Source: a virus. From it: a stretch of DNA of 64,000 nucleotides. Of the stretch, positions 8,335 to 16,099 are shown piece after piece (the first letter of the stretch is position 1; the number at the start of each line of letters is the position of its first letter). The translations under genes and the position numbers were made by a program. The stretch lies in IMG/VR virus record IMGVR_UViG_3300004457_000028, positions 39,295-103,294 of that record, one strand, 5' to 3'. The notes beneath the pieces were generated by a model that saw nothing but the letters and a program-made list of their open reading frames with translations, had not been told where the DNA came from and made no database searches.

Positions 8335-8655
8335 TTACTCAAGCCCACAGAACTTGCACGATTCTGTATGCGCTTCGTTGAATTGTATGTCATTGTTCTT
8401 GACATAGGAGTGCATGTATGTTCCTTCATCCCACAATCCATTAGCAGCGCAGCCACACTTACAGAAGTGTATGAGTAAACCTTCAATGTATTCGTAGTCC
8501 ATCTGTGAGTTCCACAAGACCGAGAGCATAGCCTCTGCTAACTCACCCTCTTGTTCGTTTGCATACGCTGCTACAATATCGTAAGCCTCACCCTTGTCCA
8601 TCAGTTCTATCTTTACAGGCTCGTAGTCATCGGGTTTACCATCATCGTCTACCAT
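8335..8655 (-). CDS. Zinc-binding hypothetical protein, 106 aa
   Basis: An acidic protein whose second half carries CKCGCAANG and CKFCGLE, enough Cys for a zinc site. It has no copy of the common early promoter; instead the paired inverted repeat at 8741-8838 lies about 86 nt upstream, so it may be controlled differently. Unrecognised family. Confidence 0.6.
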   Translation of the reverse strand: MVDDDGKPDDYEPVKIELMDKGEAYDIVAAYANEQEGELAEAMLSVLWNSQMDYEYIEGLLIHFCKCGCAANGLWDEGTYMHSYVKNNDIQFNEAHTESCKFCGLE

Positions 8656-8740
8656 ATCTACCCATCTACATACGAGACTTAAACCTACTGAGTGTTCTTC
8701 GCAGTCATGCGTTTAGGATAGCGTGCTCGTGAACCAGTCC

Positions 8741-8838
8741 AACTTGTCCGACTAATCCGATGTCTTGTTTAGACTATGTATTGTATGATATTGTATTGTA
8801 TATTGTCTTGATAATACAACGGACTACTTAGACAACAC
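8741..8838. repeat. Paired inverted-repeat element, copy A
   Basis: Two imperfectly inverted 23-bp arms (8741-8763 and 8816-8838) flank a 52-bp AT-rich spacer. The left arm contains AACTTGTCCG and TCCGATGT; the right arm reads ACAACGGAC and GACAACAC. A second copy with the same arms and a 51-bp spacer is at 17680-17776. It could be a tandem-operator promoter, a replication element or a recombination site. Confidence 0.7.
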
Positions 8839-9177
8839 TCTACCCTTTCGCTACCGCATCTACACGATAGATGTCTATGCAAACTATGCGTTCTATGCGT
8901 ATACTATAGGGGCGTGCTGAAAAGCATGGCTGAATCAGGGCATCCGAATGACAGGCGAGGGGTATATATCAAGCAGCACTGGTGCTGGCTCTCGCTCGGA
9001 GTGAAGGTGATTTATTTTCAACGAGCGAGGTCACTCGTGGGGTTATCCCCAACCGTATGGATGGAAGATGGAACGAACAGGGGCAACGCATCCCCCGCCG
9101 AAGGCGGGGAAGGACTGCGCTTAGCAGTCCCTGCGAAGCAGTCGCTCCGCTGGCGTGCGTAACAAGGCCAAAAAGCC
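8839..9177. other. Non-coding, hairpin-rich stretch
   Basis: I see no credible gene here. It contains several perfect hairpins: CCCCGCC/GGCGGGG at about 9092-9108, GGACTGC/GCAGTCC at about 9112-9130 and the mini-hairpin GCGAAGC at 9133-9139. A GTTACG motif, inverted, is at 9158-9163. Base composition turns clearly GC-rich compared with the left side. It could be a structured RNA or part of the replication origin zone. Confidence 0.5.
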
Positions 9178-9222
9178 AAAAAAAAAGCCCCCCACGCCGC
9201 CGAAGCGGTGTGAGGGGCGGCT
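9178..9222 (-). terminator. Hairpin terminator with U tract
   Basis: Downstream of the minus-strand gene ending at 9275. The minus strand forms a GC-rich stem with a CGC-TTCG-GCG tip followed by nine T. This is a bacterial-style intrinsic terminator; archaeal polymerases can also stop at the U tract alone. Confidence 0.65.
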
Positions 9223-9274
9223 ACCCAGTGAGTGAGTCACTGGTGGGGGTGCGCTGAGTGGCTCAGTGGCCTAC

Positions 9275-10111
9275 TCAGAGGTTCGCAAGCACTGCGATGG
9301 TTGCCTCAAGGCGAGACATGTTCATCTTCTGTGCCTTGGTCTTGGTCATGCCGAGAGCGACTGCTTGCTTCACGAGGTCGGCCTTGCTGACCTTCGCAGG
9401 TGTGGACTTGACCGCTGCAACTGGTGCAGGTGCAACTGGTGCAGGTCGGAGTGCAGCAGCAGCATCACGGCCATCCTGTGCAGTTGGTGCATCAGTTGCA
9501 CCTTGACGGACAAAGGCAAGAGCGCTGTCCTTGAGAGCACCCTTGTTGGCTCGTGTGCTCCAGTCAGCACCAACGGTCAGTTGCAGGTAAGCGGAAACAG
9601 CCTTGCGACGAGACACAAGAGGGCGAGGTTGCCCTGCAAGTTCGTGGGTGTCGGCATAGACAACGCCATCAGCGAACCAGTTCGTGCCAGCAGCGACAGC
9701 AGCGTTCAAGCGAGTTGCCTTGCGAGCAATCTTGAGTTCACGGCGGTAAGCGTTGAGCGTCTTGATGACGATGTGCTTGCTCACCTTGTCGTGGGTGGAC
9801 TTGGCCTCAAAGAACTTGGCGAGGGCAACCTTGCCCATGCTGGATGGCTCAGGCATGTCCTTGCAGTCCTTGCGAGCAGCGGCAAGGTCAAGCACATCAA
9901 CGGCGAAAGCGGTGACTTGAGCACGAGTGTAGGTCAGCGGTGTTGGGCTGAGGTTCATGCCGTCAGCGAGAACGAACATGCAGGTGAAGTCCTTCGTGGA
10001 CTTGCCCCGTAGGTAGGTGGCGATGAGTGGCACAACGGCGGTTGCTTGCTCACCCCAAGTAGCAGTGGCGGTCACAGGTCGGGCTGGGGTCGGGTTCATG
10101 TTGTTAGACAT
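9275..10111 (-). CDS. Ala/Lys-rich protein with C-terminal SAP/HeH-like helix pair
   Basis: 278 aa. GC-rich coding sequence and much Ala and Val set it apart from its neighbours. After an Ala/Pro linker (PAPVAPAPVAAVKS), the last 37 residues (KADLVKQAVALGMTKTKAQ and following) look like a SAP/HeH or Rho-N-type nucleic-acid-binding motif. The N-terminal 200 residues are unrecognised. It is a single-gene unit with its own promoter (10141-10159), AAGGAGA ribosome site and terminator, sitting inside the origin-like zone; an origin- or DNA-binding role is plausible but inferred. Confidence 0.7.
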   Translation of the reverse strand: MSNNMNPTPARPVTATATWGEQATAVVPLIATYLRGKSTKDFTCMFVLADGMNLSPTPLTYTRAQVTAFAVDVLDLAAARKDCKDMPEPSSMGKVALAKFFEAKSTHDKVSKHIVIKTLNAYRRELKIARKATRLNAAVAAGTNWFADGVVYADTHELAGQPRPLVSRRKAVSAYLQLTVGADWSTRANKGALKDSALAFVRQGATDAPTAQDGRDAAAALRPAPVAPAPVAAVKSTPAKVSKADLVKQAVALGMTKTKAQKMNMSRLEATIAVLANL

Positions 10112-10140
10112 CTTTCTCTCTCCTTCACGGTGTAGTATAA

Positions 10141-10159
10141 TGCCGCTTTATATATCAAC
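10141..10159 (-). promoter_or_regulatory. Early-type TATA promoter, copy 6
   Basis: Minus-strand GTTGATATATAAAGCGGCA (one change from the consensus), 29 nt upstream of ATG 10111. Confidence 0.75.
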
Positions 10160-10715
10160 TCCAAGCAGTGATGCGTTCTTGCCACTTGTTACGGGGCGTA
10201 TGCTACGGCGCAAGGAGGGTGGCTTAGTTGCCACCCATACGGGTGGGGGTCAAGGGGCGTGGCTTGAGGCTTAACGCTGGACTGAGAGGCGAAGCGTTAC
10301 GCTGCCCTACGAATCGGCAGGTGGCGTAACCTAAACGCTGCACTGAGCAGCATAAGGCTTAGCAGTGTAGCGGTCTATAGAAGTTGAAGCCTGAAGCCCC
10401 TACTCGTGGTGCGTGATGCAAGCCCTGCTCGCAGCGCCACGCTGCTACGCAGCGTTGTGCTGCTCCCTTGTTACGGCAAGGCTACTCAGCCGAGCGCCAC
10501 GCTTGCGAGGCCAGCAGCAAACAGCGCCGCAGTGCCTTGTTACGCCCCTTAGTTACGCCCCCCTTAGGCGGAGGCATAGTAGTTACGCCCTGTAGTTACG
10601 CTTCTTTGGTCACACGCAGAGTTCCAGCAAAAAAAAATTGAAAATAAAAATTGACCTCGCCGTAGTCCTTTGATTTTCCGCATAATTCATAGAGTAGTTA
10701 CGCATCAGATGGGAT
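10160..10715. other. Divergent intergenic region, candidate replication origin
   Basis: It lies between the last minus-strand gene and the first plus-strand gene. No credible gene is seen. It holds repeated GTTACG motifs, hairpins (CGCTGC-TAC-GCAGCG at about 10449-10463, CCTTG-TTACGG-CAAGG at about 10466-10481), a GCGAAGC mini-hairpin at 10289-10295, and an A/T-rich stretch at 10628-10653. Iterons, hairpins, an AT-rich tract and the switch in gene direction together suggest an origin. The A/T tract may also carry the promoter for the plus-strand operon. Confidence 0.55.
10539..10600 (+). repeat. GTTACGCCC iteron cluster
   Basis: GTTACG starts at 10539, 10552, 10582 and 10595, most followed by CCC and preceded by TA or TT; another is at 10697. 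The two pairs each have 13-bp spacing. Further copies in either orientation are at 9158, 10188, 10296, 10325 and 10470. Confidence 0.7.
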
Positions 10716-11435
10716 ATGTCGGATGCTTTTTCAGATGCTTTCTCTCTTCTGAAGGCCACTCCTTACAAGAAAAAAGTATTGGCTGATATGCAAGCGGGAA
10801 AGCGTGAACACGCTCAGCGTCGTATGCAAACTGGGCCTACTGAAGACCCTGATGACGAGTTTCAATACGACACCGAAGACGGGTCAAAGAAACCAATTGG
10901 TGAAGACGAAGACACCGGGTATGACATGCGACCTACCGAAGAGCGCCGCAGAGAAAGCGACAACCCTTTTCATCACGATGCCTTAGACACAGTAGACAAG
11001 TCTGCATTTGACTTGGCTTTGAAGGCTTTGCAGCCATCGCCTCATCACATGGATGAAGGGCTTGATGAAAAGCAGATGCGTCACTTCGGAAACATGCAGG
11101 GAATGAAGCAACGCTTTAGCGGCAGTCCTTCTTTTGCTCACGGTATGGAAACATTACCACCAGCACCTATGATGCCTCAAAGTAGTGGTCAGCGAAACTC
11201 TAACACAACGGGAACTTTCCCTCCTAACCCACCGCCACAGCATCCAATGGCTGGTTCTCCGAACACTCAAGAGATGCCGAGAAACATTGAACAGCAAGCA
11301 AGACCTCTTAGCGAATCCAACCCATACGGGAGAATCAAAGAGTCGGAACTACAACGACTCGCTGACGAGTTTGGTATACCATTCGCAAAGGCTTGGACTA
11401 TGTTAAACCCTACTCAAGAAGAAATAAGAGGCTGA
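10716..11435 (+). CDS. Tagged virion-associated protein, 239 aa
   Basis: First gene of the plus-strand operon. It begins MSDAFSDAFSLLKATP, a short amphipathic tag shared with several following genes. A second similar segment (SAFDLALKALQ) lies near residue 95. The rest is Pro/Gln-rich and looks largely disordered, with a helical C-terminus (SELQRLADEFGIPFAKAW). The function is unknown; packaging inside the head is inferred from the tag family and the location among virion genes. Confidence 0.65.
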   Translation: MSDAFSDAFSLLKATPYKKKVLADMQAGKREHAQRRMQTGPTEDPDDEFQYDTEDGSKKPIGEDEDTGYDMRPTEERRRESDNPFHHDALDTVDKSAFDLALKALQPSPHHMDEGLDEKQMRHFGNMQGMKQRFSGSPSFAHGMETLPPAPMMPQSSGQRNSNTTGTFPPNPPPQHPMAGSPNTQEMPRNIEQQARPLSESNPYGRIKESELQRLADEFGIPFAKAWTMLNPTQEEIRG

Positions 11436-11441
11436 TTTGAT

Positions 11442-12986
11442 GTGTCAGCGTTTGATACTGCGTGGTTTTTGATTAAAGCACCCATGTGGTATGGAGACGA
11501 TGAAGAAAAACCACCTGCTAATCCTCGTTATGACATGCTTGAGCACATGTCGTGGGGATTAGACCCAAACTCATGGCAGCAAGCGTGGGAATCCGAAGAC
11601 GGAAACGCTCGTGCTATTGTCAAACCTGACCATAACGAAGGTAACTGGCTTATCTCTCATTACGAAATCAAAGATAATGAGTCTGCACAGGGACATGGTA
11701 GAGGAACTCAGTATCTTCAAGAATTAAAATCTACACTTAGACCCGACGAAGAGCCTGAGATTCATGAGCACCCTTACGATTTTCATGTGACTCATGTAGA
11801 ACCATCAGCCGTAGGATTTTGGGAAAAAATGGTAGACAGAGGCGTAATTGACGGGGCGCACGAAACATCATGGGTGCGAAAAACTCCTGACGGTGATGAG
11901 CATTTTACCCACCCCTACAACCACGAATCAAAGAAACCATACAAACCTCAAATGATTGCTAAAGATGATAGGACAATGGATGTTTGGAAGCGGCGAGCAC
12001 GCAATATGGGTTTAGGAGATGTCCCATACGATTTCTTAGACAGGGACAGCAGTTCAGTGCAAAACTGGAAAGGAGATAGAGAGGGCAAAATAGGTCACGG
12101 TGCTAACCGATATGCATTAGTTGGTGACAAAACTGTAGAAAAGATTCCTAACACCTTTGGTAGAGGACAGGACAAATCTTCGTTGGCTATGATAAACGCT
12201 CTTGCTTCACTCGGTTATCCTATTATTCCTGAGACACCAATCGGCACAGACAACCCTCGCTTTTTCCCGACTGAGCAAGCCAAAGTAGACAGGAGTGATA
12301 ATCTAATACCAAATCATCTTGTTGAACCTGATGATATAGATGAGTTTAACAGAATAAAAGGTAAGTTTGACCAAGACCTACTTGACCTTGATTTTGAAGT
12401 TGCTCAAGAATCTCCACTCGGACAGGCGTTAGATGTAGGGGACATTTACGAAAATGAAGACAATGTTGGCTACAAAGATGGTAAACTCATGGCGATTGAC
12501 CCATATATAGGTCACTTACATGACCTAAACAGGTTTGGACAAGATTTGAGTCAAATGACTGGGCCAATTTCTTCTAAAAATACAATTTATCAAAACAGAC
12601 AAATGCCGAGTAGACACTCAAATTACGGTGGCACAGAGCGACGAGAATACAAGAACAATAAATTGTATCAAGGATTTCAAAATGTAGACCCGATGCAGTT
12701 TAATTCTTTTAATCAACTCTATCATGACAAAGAACAATTCAAACCGTGGGATGCTGTTGAAGAAAAACTGTTTAGTGACCCTCAATCATTTGGTCAATAC
12801 GCTCCTAATTCTAATCAAATGCAACAATTAACTCAACACATGGATAAAGATAATGCAAACTACAAAAATGTAGGCGCTGCGTTAGATTGGATGAACACCC
12901 CTCCTGAGCAAAAGCGCTTGTTTGAGTTTGGTGATGACACTCACGCACGAAGATACCGTAACATGTTGGCATCTTTGAATTACTGA
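11442..12986 (+). CDS. Tagged GNAT acetyltransferase plus kinase-like fusion
   Basis: 514 aa, GTG start. Residues 2-12 (SAFDTAWFLIK) are the tag. Residues about 56-139 look like a GNAT N-acetyltransferase: QGHGRG at 84-88 is the acetyl-CoA loop and AVGFWEKMVDRG at 123-134 the following helix. Residues about 216-356 resemble a compact protein-kinase fold: GHGAN as glycine loop, K234 in TVEKIP, then NEDNVGYKDGKLMAIDP, which matches the catalytic-loop Asn and metal-binding Asp of phage and HipA/APH-like kinases. The C-terminal 150 residues are unrecognised. Such a protein could modify host targets after delivery with the genome; this is inference. Confidence 0.65.
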   Translation: MSAFDTAWFLIKAPMWYGDDEEKPPANPRYDMLEHMSWGLDPNSWQQAWESEDGNARAIVKPDHNEGNWLISHYEIKDNESAQGHGRGTQYLQELKSTLRPDEEPEIHEHPYDFHVTHVEPSAVGFWEKMVDRGVIDGAHETSWVRKTPDGDEHFTHPYNHESKKPYKPQMIAKDDRTMDVWKRRARNMGLGDVPYDFLDRDSSSVQNWKGDREGKIGHGANRYALVGDKTVEKIPNTFGRGQDKSSLAMINALASLGYPIIPETPIGTDNPRFFPTEQAKVDRSDNLIPNHLVEPDDIDEFNRIKGKFDQDLLDLDFEVAQESPLGQALDVGDIYENEDNVGYKDGKLMAIDPYIGHLHDLNRFGQDLSQMTGPISSKNTIYQNRQMPSRHSNYGGTERREYKNNKLYQGFQNVDPMQFNSFNQLYHDKEQFKPWDAVEEKLFSDPQSFGQYAPNSNQMQQLTQHMDKDNANYKNVGAALDWMNTPPEQKRLFEFGDDTHARRYRNMLASLNY

Positions 12987-13024
12987 CCGCTACTCTTTTA
13001 TCAAGCAACATCGTGGGATGAACG

Positions 13025-13912
13025 ATGACCGCTTTCTCCGATGCCTTTTACATCTTGAAAAATGAGCACTTTTTTGATATTGCATACAACGATTTAGTTG
13101 AAAAAGGTAAAGCAGAGGAGTTTATTCAACTTCAACAGCGAAGACAATTTGTTCTTGATAATGAAAACTCACCTGACCCTGCTATGCGTCAAGCGGCTGA
13201 AGACGAATATCAGAAACTCATGCAAGAAATGAGTGCGAGAAGGGGACAACAACCAATGGGTGGCCCTGAAGGGCCAGTCGGTGAAGGCGCTGCTATGGGC
13301 CAAATGTCTCAACCACCAATGTCTCAAGCCAGTCCATTAGAGAAGGCTTGGGGATTCTTGAAAAAGAATGTAGTTGGTCATCAAGATGGTCAAGAATACA
13401 ATATGCCTGACCCTATCTCATCAATGGCTCAACGCCAACAAGTGCCTGAGACGATGACTCAAACTACACAAACACCTGCTCCGGGTATGTTTGGTCGTTT
13501 CAAACAACCAGTAACTAACACGGCTGAAATCCCAACTGGTCAAATGTCTCTCGGTCAAAGAGAAGGCCCAGTTCAACCAAATGCACCTCACCCAATGGGA
13601 GGGACAAATATAGGACAAGCACCGGGCGCAGAAGTAACTCGTGCTCCACGCCCCGGCCCTTTCAAACCCACCAGCAGTGACCCGATGGGACATGAAGGCC
13701 CATCTTTTCAAACAAGTCTTTCAGGACAAGGCTACTACACTAACGAACAGGGCGAAGCGGTAACTGACAATGTATATGACAGAAAAAACATGTCACGGAT
13801 GGGGAATGACGACTTTGACCTACCCGTTGGGCAAGCGCCAAGATGGATGAGTAGTCAAGATACACCCGATGGTTCGTATGGCGACCAGTTTAACCCAAAC
13901 CGACAGTTTTGA
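13025..13912 (+). CDS. Tagged virion-associated protein, 295 aa
   Basis: Begins MTAFSDAFYILKNEHFF (tag). A second tag-like stretch, SPLEKAWGFLKKN, lies near residue 105. The remainder is rich in Gln, Pro and Met with no recognisable domain and is probably mostly disordered. It sits between other tagged genes. Confidence 0.65.
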   Translation: MTAFSDAFYILKNEHFFDIAYNDLVEKGKAEEFIQLQQRRQFVLDNENSPDPAMRQAAEDEYQKLMQEMSARRGQQPMGGPEGPVGEGAAMGQMSQPPMSQASPLEKAWGFLKKNVVGHQDGQEYNMPDPISSMAQRQQVPETMTQTTQTPAPGMFGRFKQPVTNTAEIPTGQMSLGQREGPVQPNAPHPMGGTNIGQAPGAEVTRAPRPGPFKPTSSDPMGHEGPSFQTSLSGQGYYTNEQGEAVTDNVYDRKNMSRMGNDDFDLPVGQAPRWMSSQDTPDGSYGDQFNPNRQF

Positions 13913-13964
13913 TGTCGCTTCTTAAGCGATATGCTTTTGTTTAGGTATGACTTGGCGTTAGTTA

Positions 13965-15152
13965 ATGCCGAGTGAGAACTATGACTTTGTGCCGTGGGAT
14001 TCTCCCGACGACATTGAGAAGTTTGTTCCGGCTCTTTTAGCGGGAGCAAGAGCGTTAGCACCAAAAATAGCAGGTAAACTTGGTGGTATGAAAACAGCAA
14101 CTGGTGGTTTTTTACAAGGCGCAAAAAAGAAAATAGGCGATGTCGCCAGTAAAGTTGGTATCAAAGGTGGTGGCGCAGCAACAATTGCTACTGAGGGTGC
14201 GGCCAGTGCTACTAAAACAGCGGCCAGTGCTGCGAATGAAGCAGTAGCGTCTGCTGCCCCTAAACCTGACTTGGGAACAAAGATGCCAACTGCTGAGGTT
14301 TCTACTCCTGAACCACCTGCTGCTGAACCAGCAGTTGAAACTCCTGAACCTACAGAACCAAGTGGGAGTGCTGGTAAGAAGAACGATTACAAAAAAGTCG
14401 GTATGCAATTGGCTCAACAAATGCAAGCAGGTGCTGCTCAAAGAAAACAAGCGCAAGAGCAAAGGGCGGCTGATATGGCTCGCCGTGGTGCATCAGTGCA
14501 AACTGGTGAGGCGATGGATATTGCTTGGCGGTTGTTGAAGCGTGATTTGTCCGAGATGACAGATTATGAAATAGACCGAGCAAGGTTCGCTAATGATAAT
14601 CCGGAACTTCAAAGTGAAGAAAGAACAAGGGCTATGGACAGAATGGCAGAGTTTGCTCGTCAAAATGTCACACCGTTTGATTACGGAGATGAAGTTGAAG
14701 AAGCGTATGACGATATAGGCGACCAAGACCATTCGGATTATTTCGGTGAAGACATAGACTCTAATGAGTTGTATCAGTATATTTTAGAAAATGCAGGTCA
14801 AGAAGCGGCGCAAAACTATGTTCAACAATACAAAGACGCTCGTGCAAAGTATGGAGGTAATGCCGCAACTATGGGTCAGTTGGATAACTACGGAATAAGT
14901 AACCAAGGTGATGCAAACGACTTCATAGAAAGTCGTGAAAGAATGACAGGTGACATGCGTAACATCATGCCGAATGACGAAACTGTATTTGACGCTTATC
15001 CTTATCCCGAAGGAGTAGTGTATAACAATAAGTTGTCACCTCCGTTTACCACCACTCCTGAAAACGAATCTAATTTTCAAATGAAATATACAGGCGAACC
15101 AATGGACATCGCCTATCAGTTGTTGAAAAACTGGGAGGGGACTACACAATGA
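13965..15152 (+). CDS. Virion-associated protein with two internal tags, 395 aa
   Basis: N-terminal 60 residues are Gly/Ala/Lys-rich and hydrophobic (ALLAGARALAPKIAGKLGG). An Ala/Pro/Glu linker follows, then GEAMDIAWRLLKRD near residue 182 and GEPMDIAYQLLKNWEG at the extreme C-terminus. The second tag is nearly identical at the DNA level to one at about 23583. The acidic region between the tags is unrecognised. Confidence 0.65.
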   Translation: MPSENYDFVPWDSPDDIEKFVPALLAGARALAPKIAGKLGGMKTATGGFLQGAKKKIGDVASKVGIKGGGAATIATEGAASATKTAASAANEAVASAAPKPDLGTKMPTAEVSTPEPPAAEPAVETPEPTEPSGSAGKKNDYKKVGMQLAQQMQAGAAQRKQAQEQRAADMARRGASVQTGEAMDIAWRLLKRDLSEMTDYEIDRARFANDNPELQSEERTRAMDRMAEFARQNVTPFDYGDEVEEAYDDIGDQDHSDYFGEDIDSNELYQYILENAGQEAAQNYVQQYKDARAKYGGNAATMGQLDNYGISNQGDANDFIESRERMTGDMRNIMPNDETVFDAYPYPEGVVYNNKLSPPFTTTPENESNFQMKYTGEPMDIAYQLLKNWEGTTQ

Positions 15153-15325
15153 CAGCATTTGACAACGCTTGGGATTACCTTGAAAAGAAACTATGCCCGA
15201 AAGGTAAAGCAGCAGCAAAGCGTAAGTTTGATGTTTACCCATCAGCGTATGCAAATGGATATGCTGTGCAAGTTTGTCAAGGTAAAATTGGCGTAGGTAA
15301 GAAAAAGAAGGGGAAAAAGAAATGA
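15149..15325 (+). CDS. Tagged small basic protein, 58 aa
   Basis: Begins MTAFDNAWDYLEKKLCPKG and ends in a run of Lys (VGKKKKGKKK). The ATG overlaps the previous stop and the stop overlaps the next ATG. The basic tail suggests DNA or RNA binding. The CPKGKAAAKRKF and CQGKIG parts recall small Lys-rich phage proteins. Confidence 0.65.
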   Translation: MTAFDNAWDYLEKKLCPKGKAAAKRKFDVYPSAYANGYAVQVCQGKIGVGKKKKGKKK

Positions 15326-15633
15326 CACGCTGCACTTGTCATGATGTTCTCATTGTCAAAGACCTGAAAAGGTGGTTTGATGAAAAGTGGGTTGATGTCA
15401 GTCGTAAAGACAAAGACGGTAAACACCCACCATGCGGTAGGAACAAAGCAAAGAAATCCAGTAAGGGTTATCCAAAATGCAGACCAAGTGTAAAGGTCAG
15501 CAATAAAACTCCAAAAACTTCAGGCTCAATGTCAGAAGGACAAAAATCCGCTGCTACAAAACGCAAGCGCTCAAAGAAACAAGGCGTAGGTGGAAAGCCT
15601 ACTATAGTCAAAATGGTTGGAGTGATACGATGA
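15322..15633 (+). CDS. DUF5872-like basic Cys-containing protein, 103 aa
   Basis: Contains WFDEKWVDVSRKDKDGKHPP then CGR, and later SAATKRKRSKKQGVGGKPT, a layout I associate with DUF5872 proteins of marine phages. It is very basic, with CTC near the start. It lacks the tag at its start but lies between two tagged basic genes, so a joint role such as condensing DNA in the head is inferred. Confidence 0.65.
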   Translation: MTRCTCHDVLIVKDLKRWFDEKWVDVSRKDKDGKHPPCGRNKAKKSSKGYPKCRPSVKVSNKTPKTSGSMSEGQKSAATKRKRSKKQGVGGKPTIVKMVGVIR

Positions 15634-15944
15634 CGGCATTTGAGACAGCATGGGATGTTATTGAAAAGGGCAAAAAAAAGTCCAAACCATTCCACGGTTA
15701 CAATCCAAACAAGCATAGTAAAAAAGGTGGACTAAATGCCAAAGGTCGTGCTACTGCTAAGCGTGAAACAGGTGCAAACCTCAAACCCCCTGTTACTAAA
15801 AAACCAAGTTCACTCAAACCCGGTAGTAAGTCGGCAAAGCGTCGTAAATCATTTTGTGCTCGTATGAGTGGAATGAAAGGTGCAACTTCTAAAAAGGGCA
15901 AACTCACTCCTAAAGGTGCATCATTAAAGAGGTGGAACTGTTGA
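15630..15944 (+). CDS. Tagged DUF6321-like basic protein, 104 aa
   Basis: Begins MTAFETAWDVIEKGKKK (tag) and continues with the conserved-looking KGGLNAKGRATAKRETG, NLKPPVTKK, KSFCARMSGM and C-terminal LKRWNC, a pattern I associate with DUF6321. Highly basic. Overlaps both neighbours. Confidence 0.7.
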   Translation: MTAFETAWDVIEKGKKKSKPFHGYNPNKHSKKGGLNAKGRATAKRETGANLKPPVTKKPSSLKPGSKSAKRRKSFCARMSGMKGATSKKGKLTPKGASLKRWNC

Positions 15945-16099
15945 AAGATAAATGCTGCTGTGGGGCTACAAAAAGCACTCCTTGTGAGTGTATGAAGAAA
16001 GATATTCAGTGCTCGGCTAAAGCCCCCAAGTGTCCTTGTTACAAACTTTTAGACAAGCAAACTGGGAAAACAAAAGTAGCGGTGAAGAAATATGCCTAA
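15941..16099 (+). CDS. Cys-rich small protein, 52 aa
   Basis: A TTG start overlaps the previous TGA. Nine cysteines lie in CCCG, CEC, IQC and KCPCY, ending in a basic stretch. The spacing suggests one or two zinc sites. It ends inside the start of the next gene, filling the gap exactly. Confidence 0.6.
   Translation: MKDKCCCGATKSTPCECMKKDIQCSAKAPKCPCYKLLDKQTGKTKVAVKKYA

Noticed and set aside
8839-9260. A tRNA gene in the hairpin-rich stretch
   Set aside because: I could not fit a cloverleaf: no T-arm GTTCRA motif or CCA-proximal acceptor pairing in the right spacing.
9266-10012. A long plus-strand open frame (248 codons) opposite the Ala-rich gene
   Set aside because: It is a shadow of the GC-rich minus-strand gene, which has a promoter, ribosome site and terminator; the plus frame has none and an implausible Cys/Ser-rich composition.
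1122-10159. Bacterial sigma-70 promoters (TTGATA as -35)
   Set aside because: No -10 hexamer at a constant 16-18 bp spacing follows in all copies; the constant part is TATATAAAGCAGCA, which fits a TATA box better.
10539-10702. CRISPR array
   Set aside because: The repeated unit is only about 9-11 bp with irregular spacing and no unique spacers of uniform length.
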